This document shows positions 1 through 12,993 of a stretch of DNA of 64,000 nucleotides, in pieces; the first letter of the stretch is position 1, and the number at the start of each line of letters is the position of its first letter. The notes below the pieces were generated by a model. The model was not told the DNA's origin. It ran no database searches and saw nothing but the letters and a program-made list of their open reading frames with translations. The DNA comes from Nymphaea colorata (taxonomy: Eukaryota; Streptophyta; Magnoliopsida; Nymphaeales; Nymphaeaceae), in the NCBI RefSeq assembly GCF_008831285.2, contig NC_045138.2:31529934-31593933 (forward strand), read 5' to 3'. The position numbers were made by a program, and so were the translations under genes.

Positions 1-239
1 AGGGACAAGAATGCCCTAAAGGATAAGACAGACGGGACATCCCATCCCAAAAGATGGCAATTGTGACAAAGCATATCATTTTTTTCATATCCATCATTAG
101 ACTTTGATTCTTTGATTGAGCAGACTGAGTTGGAAAATTGCAATACAGCCGGACCAAGTAGAATTCAACCATATTAAAAGTCAGTTTATGTGGGAATTTT
201 ACTGAAAAATATGATATTGAAATTCACTCATTAACTAAA

Positions 240-400
240 ATATATATTTATAAATTGAATGGTGATTCTAATTTTTTTAGAATCACTCAACCATCTAATC
301 AAAACTGTCAAATTCAGCACGACAAATGAAAAATGTAATGAATATTTTCATCATTTAGTATTACCTCTTATGTTTTCTCTCAACCATATATCTACATCAA
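240..400. repeat. Diverged member of hairpin repeat family C
   Basis: The segment holds GTTTTCTCTCAACCATAT at about 371-388, the same arm sequence seen at 62472-62490 and, inverted, at 10138-10156. On the minus strand around 247-290 it also reads TGGTTGAGTGATTCTAAAAA, close to the flank TGGTTGAATTATTCTAAAAA after the 10.1 kb copy. It is more decayed than the other two copies, and its boundaries are approximate. Confidence 0.5.
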
Positions 401-435
401 ATGAATGATTGGTAGCCACAATCACCATTAATTCA

Positions 436-437
<2 letters not shown>

Positions 438-488
<51 letters not shown>
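438..488. repeat. (AT)n(GA)n compound microsatellite
   Basis: An uninterrupted AT dinucleotide tract of about 34 bp passes directly into a GA tract of about 18 bp. Confidence 0.95.
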
Positions 489-489
<1 letters not shown>

Positions 490-1324
490 AAAAAGGAAGA
501 GATTGTACTTGTTTTTTAATTTCTCTGTTTTTTTTAGTTTTTTATTTTTGTAGTTAAGTTTCAATTTTTAAGATTGTTGGATCTCATCCTCCAAGCAGTT
601 GGTGCAACGGACGAGAGGGGGATAGTAGTCACTCATTCTTTGCTTCAAACTTTTATGGCACCAACTTTCTATATTGTACAAAAAAAAGAGTACTTTTATG
701 AAAGTTAAAGCATAGTGAGTGCATCACGATAGATAAAGAGGAGGTTTCAACATTTACTCAAACAATTGCCTCATGCTCACCCTAAAAATGGGTGGATCTT
801 AAATATTAGGAGGCTTCAAACCTAAAAAAAACTGATTTCACTTTTTATATATACAACTGGTGAACCTGTTGAGTAATTGCTGCAGGAACAACCTTCCACA
901 AGGAAGTAAATATCGATCTTATTTCTGACAATATCAAAAAGAGATGCCGGACAAATCATGAATCAATCATTATCGAATGACAGGACGTCACATTAAGAAT
1001 TTAAAGTTGAAGGCGGCCAACAATTTAATCAATTTGTGCCAATTTACTACTGAACAAATGTGAGATTAATCTTCATACTCACCCGAACAAATGTAGTTTT
1101 CACAAAATATTCTCAATCAATCTGATCTCACTGAATCTGTGTCTTTTTTCAAACATGCCTAATTTGTGTATAACCTGATCTCGTGTGGGCTTCCCAGAGG
1201 GAAACCTGTCAAGCTTTTACAACTTTTTTAGCCATGATAGTTTGCATTGATGTCTGATATTTATTGACATATAAGCAGTTGCTTGCTTATGGGGCAAGTT
1301 AATAGAAGACATCAGTTTTTGTTG

Positions 1325-1344
1325 ATATATATATATATATATAT
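1325..1344. repeat. (AT)n microsatellite
   Basis: Perfect AT dinucleotide run of 20 bp. Confidence 0.9.
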
Positions 1345-1459
1345 TTGGTAAAAACCAGACACTTAGGTTAAGAATAAAAACCATACCCATTGATTTTTTT
1401 TTGTTAAACAATTATTTTAAAGAGAAAAAATAAACATACTAATATATTTATAAAAAATA

Positions 1460-1530
1460 TTTTGATATAAAACACGCTTTGATTCAATTTGTTTTGATGA
1501 AAAATATTGATTTTTTTATTATCATGACAT
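1460..1530 (-). repeat. Dispersed repeat family B, copy 1 (inverted)
   Basis: Read on the minus strand, this segment contains AAAAAATCAATATTTTTCAT followed by CAAAACAA and TTGAAT. It lines up closely with the copy at 62105-62225 and more loosely with the one at 3165-3345. Only the conserved core is given. Confidence 0.55.
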
Positions 1531-3007
1531 GGGGACCATTCACTTTTTCTTATTATAAAACACCATTAAAGTCTAACAAATGATCAACTTAGCATATGTT
1601 TTGCATCAACTCCCTTAAGATCGAATCAATATTGAAAAAAATAAAAAATCAAAATCAAATGGTCTGGTTTTCATCCCTGACATAAGTGTTTGGTTTTCAC
1701 CAATTTCTCTACATATGCATGAAAATTAGAATGCATTTCGTGGGAAACAAATACTATCAAAAGCATACATCAATTGCACAATAAAAGGCAATTAATATAA
1801 TGGGGCAGTAATAGAGTAAGATACACAGCCTGGCACACTTTGGTACACAAGACAAAGAGTAGGAAATTGAATAGGGGCAAAGGCAGGGTCTAGGCATATC
1901 TATGAAATTTTTTACACATATTCACAAAAAGTGTTTATTTTCATATTGGTACCTTAACTTAATGTTTTTATTTACAAATTAATACTCGTTAAAAAATTAA
2001 AATCTTGTTACTAGTGACCCTTACTTAGCCAAAAATTTTTGACTCCCCCTCTATCTTGAATTCACCATTCTTATATATTTCTATTGTTGGGGCCAGGGCC
2101 GGCCCAATGCTCAAGCCTACTATTGTTGATATTGAAAGAGGTTGGCAGAAGGACGGAAGGAGTTGAGTAATTACTCATTGTACAAGATGAGACAAGTCTA
2201 CTACATAATGCCAATAGGCTGTAGGACTTTTACTCATTATTGTAGAAATGGAAAACAGAATTGCATGGCTCATACTGCCACTTCAATACAGCCTAACAAG
2301 CGCGCCGAAGCCCCCACCCTTCCTTCCATTCTCCTAGAGTGACTGGCTCACACACTGCAACTTCAACAAGTCTGTAAAAATTTAGTTATACCTGTGGTGG
2401 TTGGCAGAAAATATAATGAATTATTTGTATTTTTTAAATTTAAATAAAACATACAAAATTAAATAGTAAAAAAAATAAGAACTTTAAAATTGCTTAAAAG
2501 TTAATAAAAAAAAGATGGGGTATCTGAAAACACCAATTACAAGGATGGGTACTATAGTAAAATAAATAGGTGCACATGATGAACCAATTCTATGTAGCAT
2601 TTTCATTGAAAACGGCAGCCCACGAGGTACACTTTTCTTCGCCTTAAAATAAGGCAGTCACTGTGAGGAGGGCCGTCGATTTGTTTGGCATGCACCGAAC
2701 ATGAATCGTATGTCAGACTTTTATTTTATTTTATTCATTCGTTTGATCAATAAGTTGGAGCCCATATGATATGATTGGAATGCGTACCAGGCCCTTTCAC
2801 TTCCAATAGATGGTGAGACTGAGACCTAACCAGCCAGCTATCTCACTGGGTCCAGCAGTTGCAAGAAGTTTAAGGGACCAAGACTCGTGTGACCCCAATC
2901 GGTTGAAGTGTCGCTAACTCATTTCGGAAGAAGCAAGGAGTACCTAACCACATGTTTGTTCAAATGAAGATATCAATTCCGTTGCTTTTGGAGCCTCCCT
3001 CCTTTCA

Positions 3008-3009
<2 letters not shown>

Positions 3010-3038
<29 letters not shown>
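3010..3038. repeat. (AT)n microsatellite
   Basis: Perfect TA dinucleotide run of about 29 bp. Confidence 0.9.
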
Positions 3039-3043
<5 letters not shown>

Positions 3044-3164
3044 CACAGAAAATAGACCCATTAAAATTAATTATTGGAAACTTTTTTGTTTTTATAATAT
3101 AACCTTATAGACATGATCTGAAGAGTAATTTAGTGAGAAACATATGTCAAGTTAGTCATTTGTT

Positions 3165-3345
3165 TTACTGTAATAATGTTTTTTCAATAATATAAAAACG
3201 TGCTCTTATGACATCAAAATTTTAACAGTCAAAAAATCAATTTTTTTTTTACAAAAATAACTTTGGCTAAAATATGATTTATACTAAATTGGTGCTTATA
3301 AACGCAATAGAAGGTTCACATTTTACTTAATCTTTCAACATAATT
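3165..3345 (+). repeat. Dispersed repeat family B, copy 2
   Basis: The block shares ordered blocks with 62065-62235: TAATGTTTT, then ACATCAAAATTTTAACAG (ACGTCAAAATTTTACTAG in the other copy), AAAAATCAAT, an A/T-rich spacer, then a TTGGTGCTTATA-like block (TTAGTGTTTATA) and GGTTCACATTTT (AGTTCATATTTT). The ordered similarity over about 170 bp indicates shared descent and not chance AT richness. Confidence 0.6.
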
Positions 3346-4008
3346 TAAAAGGTATCGTTACTGATGTCTACTAAATTATAGAAAGAACACATAAAGGCGT
3401 CTACTTTTAAGGGAAATAATGGCGAGCCACTAAACTTTTCAAAATTAACAAATAGGATGTAAAGGTTTCCCCATAATGTAATATGAGAATAGTAATTTGC
3501 AAAATTGCAATTTTATAAGGGTTTAATGATAAATCCTTTGTTTTCTTAGTGAATAAAACCTTACTCAGATATTTTCAAGATCTTTTTTGTGTTTGTATTT
3601 GATATAGCTTTCATGACTGCTTGCAGTTAGATGTATCAAAAAGGACTTAAAAGACATGTAAAGAATGATGAAAGAGATACTCAAATCTATTGTTGCGGAA
3701 TGACTAAAAATTTAAAAACCGTCACTAAAAAACAATTGCCACAACAACACTAGCCACAGTTTTATTATGCAACAAAAGTTTGCTAGAGTAGAGTAGCAGT
3801 AGGCCGGCAACTTTATTTCTCTTCGCATTAAATGTTCATAATTGATCAATTAACATTTTTCAATTTTTTAGGAGCTCATTGTCTCTTCCAAGACATCCGA
3901 TAAAATTGGAACGATACAAGATTTTAGATTGCTCGGAAGCGGTTTTGGCTAGGGTTTGGATAAATTACACAGTCATACAATGAGGGGGGGCGCCTAGGCC
4001 GTAGCCCC

Positions 4009-4190
4009 ACTCCAGCCAATGAAATTTTTTATTTTTACATTGAAAAAAAAATAATTTTTAATTACGTAATGTATTTTTTGTATTAAAATTCAGTTTGGCC
4101 TTACCTGGATCCAGAGGTCGAACTGTCGGCCCGCCCTGAAGAAAATCCTGGCTCCGCCCCCTGAAGAAAATCCTGACTCCGCCCCTACAT
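4009..4190. repeat. Plant interspersed repeat fragment with 25 bp tandem duplication
   Basis: Positions 4134-4158 and 4159-4183 are near-identical 25 bp units (CCCTGAAGAAAATCCTG then GCTCCGC or ACTCCGC). The minus strand reads GGGGCGGAG(C/T)CAGGATT, a motif I associate with a common class of plant interspersed repeats. An AT-rich tract lies just upstream. I cannot assign the superfamily by eye. Confidence 0.5.
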
Positions 4191-6924
4191 ACAATGTACC
4201 CCAAAAAAGTCTTAAAATATGATCAAGAGCACTCGGTATGGATGCAAATAGATTGTATTGATCCATTTTCATGTGGATACCAGATCTGGACCTGGACCAG
4301 TACAGCTGTTGTCATGTGGATATGTGAGAATATGACTAAGAATAATTAATGATATGACGAAAATTAAAGCTGTTCAGAGTTTTGTTAATTTCAAGTTTAA
4401 AACATGTGAACATATGGGACTAAATCTGTATTCAAACATACATCTGTTTCCTCTTTGGGAACACAGATCCAATATTAATTCTGATAGCTATGGTTAAAAG
4501 TCCACACTGTTATGGAAAAAAGGTCAGGAAAATATGTGCATAAATTTTAAAAAATAGAAAGAGTGTAAATGATGTGCAAAAACCAATAATTATTTATTAT
4601 ATAGTTAATATATTAGCAACAAAATATCTGCAGAGCAATATTAATTTTCCACAAAACAACTCCCCTTTTCTGTTCCGTTTGAAAAAAAAACGGTGGTATT
4701 TCACAGATTTGCTGAAGTTTGTTTCTAATGCTAACAGTGATCCAAATATTATCTCAATTGTTTCTTTTAGAACCAGTATGCAGAATAAAATGCTGGATCT
4801 GGATCTGATGTCTGGGAAACTCCCGTCCAGGCTCCTTCTGCGGCTGCTCCTGCCCATCTCAAATAACATAATCAGATTCCAATCTAACAAAATCAGATCC
4901 ACAAGGGTCTAAAAAGATCAATTGGATTCAAAATAACGAGTTGCATAAAAGGTTGTGTCTGAATAGAATCAGGAGGATTCGGAATTGGCGAAATAAGCAA
5001 ACCAGATCCAGACCATTTACAACGGTAAATTGATGCTAGAATTATATTAGTGCTCCTTTAAGTTAACCCTTTTGTATAGAAATTGCGTCCATGTCAAAGA
5101 ACAATCTTAATCTTTGATTTTTTTTTTCAGATCGATTGTTGAGAAAATAATAATTTAAAAAAGTATAAACTAATATTAGATGATGAAAATGCCTTACACC
5201 TTTTTGTTTGTTATTTTTCTCTCGACTATAGATGTAGAAAAGATCAAGAGCTAAGATTGTTGCTTTATATATCTCACATTCAAGCATCTAGCAGATACCA
5301 ATTTCTACTCATTTGCATTATACTAATAATAAAACAAAAAACTACCCAGGCAAAAATATTGAAAAAAAATATTATGGGCTTTGGCTCTAAACATTTTTTA
5401 GAGCTTAAGTTTAACAACTCCAATATTAAATTAATCTCAATTTGTGAATGCCATATGCGTGCAATTATTTTAGCATCCAAATCCCGATTATCTATATGGA
5501 CACATGCTCAACCTGATCTGTCATTTTTATATTTTAATGCGAATTTAATATGCCGTTGATAATTTCAACTTTGCTGCTGATTAGTGAAAAGCTCCCCACT
5601 TGTTGACTCAATTAGATGGGGCTGAGTTTAGCTTATGTCATGAAATATTTGTAAAGACACGCATTAATTTTTATGGAGTCACGAAAACATACTTAAGTTT
5701 TAAATGTTTTTCATTTAACTGCCTAAAGTACAGAGAAAACAGGCAGTCAAATAAAACAAACCCAAATTTAAGCATGCTCTTGGTGTGCCACAAAAACTTG
5801 AGCATGTTTTCATAAAAATTCCATAATGTGACTTAATCGGACACTGGCTACCTGAACTGAATCCAGATCCAAGCAACTTCGTTTGGCTTTAAATTTCACC
5901 AGCTTCGGCTGGGTTTCTCACATTTGAGATACAAATCCGATCCATTTATGGCCTTAATGCCATACACGTACTCGATCCGGGTAAGGCTTGATCATATCCG
6001 AACCACACCAGTATTGTGTCCAGTACCAGTTTTATATGGACTGTACCACCTTATTATTATACGGCAGTTTGATATCTTTGATCAAGTTCCTTTCGAAGCT
6101 GTATGTTGAATTATCATTTGTGAACCAATTGGATTTGGTTCTGCTTATCGGTCAAGACCCGATCCAATGAGATGAAATATAAGAACTACTAGATAAATAA
6201 CTATTTATCATATGGCAAAGGCATCGAACGAGCTTCTGATGAAGTCAAGTATTCATAAGAAACAATAGTTTTTTAAAGAACAAGATTTTCATATTTTCTA
6301 AAAAAAAATTGCAAAAAAAAAGTCATTTAGAAGCTGCCCTATGCTGGAGCAAGAAGAAAAAGACACCAATATACAAATAATGCATAGTGGGGCACCTACC
6401 CCGAAACATCATAAAGTAGCCCCCAATCTCGTGGGAATGAGGGGAAAAGAAGGGGGGTTCGACTTTTTCTCAGGCGGTGAGATTAGGTTCTGGCTCCCTT
6501 GAAGCTGCCAATCAACCGAAAAAACTACTGAATAATTTTTAAAAATGCCCATGAAAGAACTTTTTGGCTGTTTCTGGCCAACCACTAGCCAAGAATGTCT
6601 TTTTCAAAATTGAATGAAATGAAATAAAAAATGAAAAATAGAGAAAAAAAAGTTGAGGAAATTTGACCAATTTCCTTATCAGTGAGATGGAAAACCAGGG
6701 AGAAAAAGCATCAGTTTTCAAAAAACACATCAAAGCATGTATAGAATTTAATTAAAAAAGCAAAACAAATTTAAATAATTATAAAGTTGTGTGGCACTGC
6801 AGGCACTCAATCAATTCAATTTGCACACTAAAAGGGTCACATGTATGGGCGGTTGCACAAAACCCTATAAATTTTTATTATTTTCCTATAAATGCCTTAA
6901 ACTTTAAACTATTTATTTATTCCT

Positions 6925-7300
6925 CATGCCCCGATAGGGTTGAACACGAGCCGAGTCGAGCTCGAGCTCGGCTCGAGTAATGAAACCTCGAGCTCGACTC
7001 AGCTCCAGGTCGAGAATAGCTTGATGGAAGCAGGTTGAGTTCGACTCGGCAGTTATGTGTTGAACTCAAACTTGACTCGATTAAGACTCGACAGACTCGT
7101 AAACTCATTTGAATATATCGACTTGATTAAGGCTCGAGCTCGACTTGGCAGTTACGTGTTGAGCTCAAACTCAATTAGATTATTTGAACGAGTCAACTCA
7201 TGAACTCAAGCTCAACTCGTTAAGCAAATGACTCGACTCGAACTCGTTCAATAGTCGAGCTTTAATGGTTTGAGCTCAAGTAGCTTGACTTATTGTTCAT
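6925..7300. repeat. CTCGAG-rich degenerate tandem repeat
   Basis: The segment is built of variants of GAGCTCGA, ACTCGA and AACTCAA on both strands. Within it, a block beginning CGACTCGGCAGTTATGTGTT at 7042 recurs as CGACTTGGCAGTTACGTGTT at 7141, a period of 99 bp. The same words appear at 10430-10680 in weaker form, which suggests a dispersed element family. It has no coding capacity. Confidence 0.75.
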
Positions 7301-7789
7301 CCCTATGCCCCGAAATTAAGCGGGGCTTCGCAATATATAAGTTGGAAGCAAGACATCCGTCAACTAAGGACGAAGTTTTTTGCAATATATCCACCCGCCA
7401 GAGAAACATTTTGGTTCTATGAGATGATCTTGCAAGAGTATTGGCTTCACTTTGCACACCATAATCATATCATTCTATTGCACTAAAAAATATATAAGAA
7501 ATTCGAAAAAAAATTGAATTTGAATTTCACCCTTTCTAGATGGGTTTGATTATGCTTGGCAAACCAATTTGACAGTTCGCAAGAATACGAAGAACAGATC
7601 TTATATCCAGATTTGCAGCCTCTTGATTTGCTTGATGGAATCGACTCGGAATCCCATCAAGCCCAATACCGAGTCTCTATCAGCATCAATCACAACACAT
7701 TTGATGCTATGTATGAACGTAGAAGATATAATTACAACAAGTTATGGACTGTGTTGTTTTAGAAAGTTCCATAGCTACAAAAAATGCAT

Positions 7790-8120
7790 TATTTTTGAAA
7801 AAAACGTGAAAAAAACGTAAGAAAATGAAACGCTGTTTAAAACTTGTTAAAAAAGCGTTAAAAACGAAAAAAACACGTTAGAAATTCGTTTTTAACGCGT
7901 TTTTTTATTCATTTTTCATTTTTTTAACGTCAAACTGTTTTTTTTATTTGTTGCAAATCTAATGTTTGTGTTATTATTTTCTCACTCATTTTATTTTTTT
8001 TCCAATTTTTAGTTTTTATTTTTTTTAAATACCATTTTTTCTTGTATTTTTCAAGTTTGTCGTATTATACTTGAGAAAACCTCGCTGTTTAAAACTCCGA
8101 TACGTTATTTGTGACTATTG
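7790..8120 (-). repeat. Dispersed repeat family A, copy 1 (inverted)
   Basis: Read on the minus strand, this begins with ATAGTCACAAATAACG, then GAGTTTTAAAC, TTTTCTCA, TATAATACG and a long A/T-rich body with GTGAGAAA, TTTGCAACAAATAAAAAA and AACG(C/T)GTTTTT motifs. The order matches 28821-29196 and 58339-58628. The first 80 bp agree almost word for word with the 28.8 kb copy. Confidence 0.8.
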
Positions 8121-9199
8121 ACTACCGACAGTAATATTTTTTATCTACCTATTTTATATCTATGCTGCATTCAAATAGGGTGAGACACTACCATGAATTT
8201 TCATCTGTCCCAATCCGAGACCGTGTTCACTTTTTTGTCCATGGATCACCATCATGGGTTATAGATGAACGTCCAAGGAACTTTGTTTGCACGTGTCAAA
8301 GGCCCCCTAAAGTACAACCCATCCATCATTTATAGTTCAAAATATTTAGCACTCACAAGAATCGAACCGACGATCAGGTTTTCATCTTCTAAGTTATATC
8401 TTTCTTCAAATTTCTTTTCTTTTGTTTTTTGACTGCTAGGAGATGACCTCCCCTTTCTTTTCTATTTTTCAATTCCTCTAAATGCAACCCAATTGTTGGT
8501 TAATTAGCGAGTATAAAATAGAATTAATTACAAAAAAATGCTCAACTATTGCTGATATGACAAAAGGATGCTTAAGTATGGAGGCTTTTCATTTAGCCAC
8601 CTATTTTTAATACAATTTAAGCTGTCAAATGGAAAACAAAAAATCTGCCATACCACCAAATGTTGAGCATGCTTTTGTAAAAGTTCCCCAATAAGTAAAT
8701 CCTTTTATGTCTCCTTTCCTTTGTCATATCTTTCACCAAATGATTTCCATGTCTTTTATTATCCAAACGAGTTCAACATCCAAAGATATGAAAATCCATG
8801 AAAGAAAGTCTTATTAGTTGGGAGAGTGAGTTGCATGCCCCGTTAGGTGCACACAACTCATATACGAAAAAGGGATATATATTGATAATTATTTTTAAAA
8901 AATGTCCTTTTTTTTATTTCTTTTTTTTTGTCCTTACAAAAGGTTTTTTTTATTGACAAAATGTATTTTCGTTATTAACCATACTTGCACACGTTTCTTC
9001 GGGAAGAAAAAAGAGAGCCCATTTTTTTTTTTTGGAATAGTGTTAGAGAGAAAAGATAGTGAGGAAAGAGAAGAAAGGAGAAATGCCAGGGAAGGATAAT
9101 AAAAAAAAGTGAAGAAGAAAGAAAAGAGAAGAGAGAAGGAGGAAGATGAGAAGAAGAGGAGGTTGAGATACAAGGAAGAGAAAGAAGACCCTTCTTAAG

Positions 9200-9370
9200 C
9201 ATAAATTGGGACCTATTGAACACCATACAAGTATTTCGTGAATCTGCCTTAAAACGAAAACGAGGCGAATTCACGGAACTATTGAACAAGTGCTTTTACA
9301 ACTTTGTTCCTATTTTAAAGCAGATTTATTGAACACTTACATCGTGTTTGTCATGCCAAATGGCCTATTA
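9200..9370. repeat. Short repeat with inverted core and TATTGAACA direct repeats
   Basis: TATTGAACA occurs three times (near 9214, 9281 and 9328). An inverted pair CGTGAATCTGCC and GGCGAATTCACG surrounds a short loop at about 9238-9278. On the minus strand the right edge reads AGGCCATTTGGCATGACAAA, resembling the MITE terminus at 22646-22665. It is probably a decayed MITE; its left boundary is unclear. Confidence 0.4.
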
Positions 9371-10135
9371 AGGTGAATGCATTTTCTTTTTTATTTCTAC
9401 TTGTGCTTTTCACGGATGTTGCTTCGAGGGCTCAGAATAGCGTGAACCCTCTTATTGTGTTAAGTTGCTTCTCCTTCGTAGTGGAAGTTTTGTCCCGTGG
9501 CTTTTCCTAACAATGGGGTTTTTCTACGGCTAAATTTGTGTGTTATTTTGTTGACTCATTTTTGTTATGTTTGTATATATATAGGCACAAGGTTGCAATA
9601 TCTAATTAAGTAATTTGACAAATAGTTGCATGTACCTCTAATTAGGGCCAAATATCTAATACTTCTAAAAGATTATGCTATATATTAACTCGCGAGCCTT
9701 AAAGTGGTTAGATTTCGTTATATATTAATTTTTTTGAAACGCAAAATTCAAAATTTTATAGTGAACAAAATAAAAGCCTTATTTAATAGATTTACAAAAA
9801 ATAGCTTGTAACGTATGAGTTATTAAATATTTACAAACATGATTTACACATTTTTTTACCATTTCACTTTGTAGCCTCTTATGTTGTGGATACTTCTATG
9901 TAAACTTTATATGCAACAATAATTAAATGAAATTGATAGCTTCGTTTTCCGCTAGTGTCATATTCTTTGATAGCAAAACTACTCGTTTAAAAAATGAATC
10001 AGTCATGTTCATGTCATCAGTGCTTAGTCCTCTGTTTTTTGGCTGAATATTCTTCTATCTCATATCAAATTAAATTTAATCTCCCATAACTAAATTATAC
10101 ATAAAAGGCTAAAACTATCAAATGAGTTAAACTTT

Positions 10136-10306
10136 ATGGTTGAGAGAAAAACTTAAAAAAAAAAAATGAAAACTAATATTAAGTAACAAAAATGTCCATC
10201 GCCTTTTTTTCTTTTTGTTTTTCTCTTAACTATCTATCATGATAAATGATATAACTGGTTGAATTATTCTAAAAAACTAAAGTCACTATATATATATATA
10301 TATATA
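10136..10306. repeat. Hairpin repeat family C, copy at 10.1 kb, with adjoining (TA)n
   Basis: The left arm GGTTGAGAGAAAAACTT plus an A-run (10139-10168) is complementary to the right arm ending GTTTTTCTCTTAACTA (10216-10232), with about 33 bp between them. A flank GAATTATTCTAAAAAACTAA then leads into (TA)n at 10287-10306. The element at 62391-62530 has the same order of parts. Confidence 0.7.
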
Positions 10307-12993
10307 AAAAACAGATTTTATCCATCCAGATTTGAAAGGAGATATCGTTCGGTTGGATGCATTGGGCAGTGTATTTAAATCATATCCACCCATTACAATA
10401 ACTTAAGATGGCTAGCGGATTTTAACCTTATTTAAGTAATAGTTAGTAAACCCGTGACTGAGACTCGAATCGGTAGGTGATCGGGTCACTGGGTCAGGGA
10501 GTTGGCGTTTAGACCCGAATTGACCTATCGACTCGGTCGCGTAATTAGATAACCAAAATGCAAACCACTACAACTGAATTGGGCAAGTTAGAGGCAAGTC
10601 GGGCCAACCTTGACTCACGACCGGATCTATTGGTGATTCGAGCTGACTCGAGTGATTCTCGAGTTTGCCAACTATGATTTATGGATTTCTTTGTTTGGAT
10701 TTAGATGGAAGAAATCCTTCGACTTCCCATATGTGTGGCATCCTCTATGGCTATGATTTGTTGGAGCTTAAAATGGCTTCAAGATTTCAACTCCTCTCTA
10801 ACATTTCCAACTATCTCATTTAGTTGGCTTAGTTTATTTCCTCAACCATCAAATTACTATCATAAGACTGGTGAATCATAAATGGGAAAAGGGACAATGG
10901 GGCTTCCAAATGAAAGCCTTTATAATACTTAAAACATGATAATATTAATTGACGGCTAGTTTTCTTTAAAAATGACATTGGAGAATTAAGGACGCAGCTG
11001 TCTGAAAAAGTCAATTTTCTCTATAAAGTAAAAACTATAACGTCAATAAAATAATTGCGTTGTTTATTTTCAAAATAAACAAGAAAACTCGGAAAAAAAT
11101 AAACAACTAACTATGCTTTATTTTCTATGCATGGAAAGCTTTTAATATTATTACTTGTTCAGTTTATTCCCTACTCAAAAAAGTATATGACAAAAATGAT
11201 TGATATTAAGCAGCCTGCAGGCATTATCTTGGTTAATAAATTTGACATTCTTTTACATATTATGACAACTCCCTGATTTTTGTAACTCAAAAAGTTTTGT
11301 TCGAGTCCCCCACTGCTTAGGATCTCAGGTCAAGCCTCAGATCTGTTAAGAAATCTGCAATGCTATCAAACCTGAAATCCATATTTTTCAGGTCGATTTC
11401 AAGTTTGCGCGGGAAGAGCGTGCCCCTGCCTCCAGACGATGCCGACGAGCATCGCTTTGAATCGCTCCCTCTCTTTCTGTTTAGATTGTCAACAAGCTGC
11501 AGTTTAATGATTCGGTAACTACCACAATGGATTTAACAGTCGAGATGAAGACGATGATCTTCTCGGAGAACCTTTGGTTGACGGTCAGACGATGGCGGTG
11601 CTGGTAAGAGAAGCTGTTGAAGAGGGACCTTGATTTGGCGTTGACAACCAAAAGATCTCTCAGGCCTCAGAGAGTTTGTGAGCGACAAATTAACTCTCCA
11701 TGTGAACAATTCAAGGGCTGGAACCTTCTTGCACGACGACAGTTGGCCGGGATTTGCTGGAAAAGAGAGATTTGGAGCGCTCCTTGTTTTCGTCGGAGAA
11801 GGAGAGTTCTAGCCCTTTTTTTCAATTGTAAAAATGAGGGCTTAGAAGCCCTTTTCCTTGCAATTCCAAGTTTGCCAGACAGAATCGTTGAGGAAGAAAG
11901 GCGTTTCAAGGAAGAGGAAGAGGAAGCAGGAGAGATAACAAAATTTGGAGACAAGAAGTCCACTAAATAAAAAAACAAACTGGAAAAATAAAAATAAAAA
12001 AATAATTATACAAAACAACACAATAAAACAAAATAAATAGGGTGAAAAAAAAGTTGATAAACACAGCAACATAGTTACCCAACAGCAACATAGTTACCCA
12101 ACAAAAAACAAAAGACGGTATCTTAGCAGCAGAGTCACCTACCAGCAAATGAAAGAAAAAGATATCGTACACTAATTTAGAGAAAAGTAATGTCCCAAAA
12201 AGCCGATGTTCATGCCTTTTTTCTCATGTTAACAACTAAAGTGTCACATGCATCAATGAAAATCAAATGAGTCAATCAAATTTTCACAAACCTAACAATT
12301 CTATCAACTATGCTTTGCCTTTCAAACAAAAATATGGGGAATTGAATCCATAAGGTTTGACCTTATTGCATATGTAAACAAATGTAAATGTAGATTTATT
12401 TTTGAGTATCTAAAAATGACACTTGAATCTTCACACTAACACTACTGCTAGTAGTACTACTCCCAATAATAATATTATATTATATATGACAAATTGAGTG
12501 TATGTCAAATTAATAGTTTAAAACGACCTCATGATAATATTGTATTGCACAACATGATCAAAGGATAATGACACTTGTAGAATTAATTTAATCGGGAGCT
12601 TCTTTAACATTATTAACATGAGAGATCCGAATCCATCCGGGTTTGGATCTGGATCTGGACACACCCCAGAATATTATCACGGGGACAATAGATCTGGACC
12701 CGTTTAGTCTCATAAATCGATCCAAAATCCAAGCCAATAAAAGGCAGTCCTCACATCACATAACAAGAGCGACGATCAAGGAGCAGCAGCGCTGCAACAG
12801 AGACACCCTCCCCCAAAAGAACGGTACTTTTTAGATATTTTTAGGGGCAAAAAAATTCAGAATTTTCTGGATAGAGGAAGCATCCAAAAGGGAAACCATT
12901 GGCTGTTATTTGCTCATCACCGTGAGAGAGAGAGAGACGGAGCCTGGGCTCTTAGATTTCAGTTGCAGAAACCCTAGATCTGGAGAAGATTGA

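Larger units (their letters stand above)
1..12890. other. Intergenic region upstream of MLN51
   Basis: No convincing coding gene was found in this 12.9 kb. It is AT-rich, with homopolymer runs, (AT)n microsatellites and short decayed repeats that are listed separately. The open frames present are short, lack recognisable domains and mostly run through low-complexity sequence. A slightly GC-richer patch at about 11400-11960 carries a 117-codon + strand frame (11617-11970) with no family resemblance that I can name; it could be a decayed gene fragment. Several stretches (4265-4310, 4985-5005, 12625-12665, 10430-10680) repeat short motifs such as GGATCTGGATCTGGA or GACTCG, which suggests further old repeat copies. 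Confidence 0.6.

Noticed and set aside
5580-5840. Similarity among 5640-5820, 8520-8690 and 55260-55445 (AGGCAGTCAAAT and AAGCATG words)
   Set aside because: Shared words are short and the order only partly agrees; it may be a weak repeat family, but I could not align it convincingly.
8340-8380. Minus-strand GGTTCGATTCTTG resembling a Pol III B box
   Set aside because: No good A box at the right distance and no tRNA fold; too little to call a SINE.
11617-11970. 117-codon frame in a GC-richer patch
   Set aside because: No family resemblance and no supporting exon structure could be seen. Kept only as a possible decayed fragment in the intergenic note.
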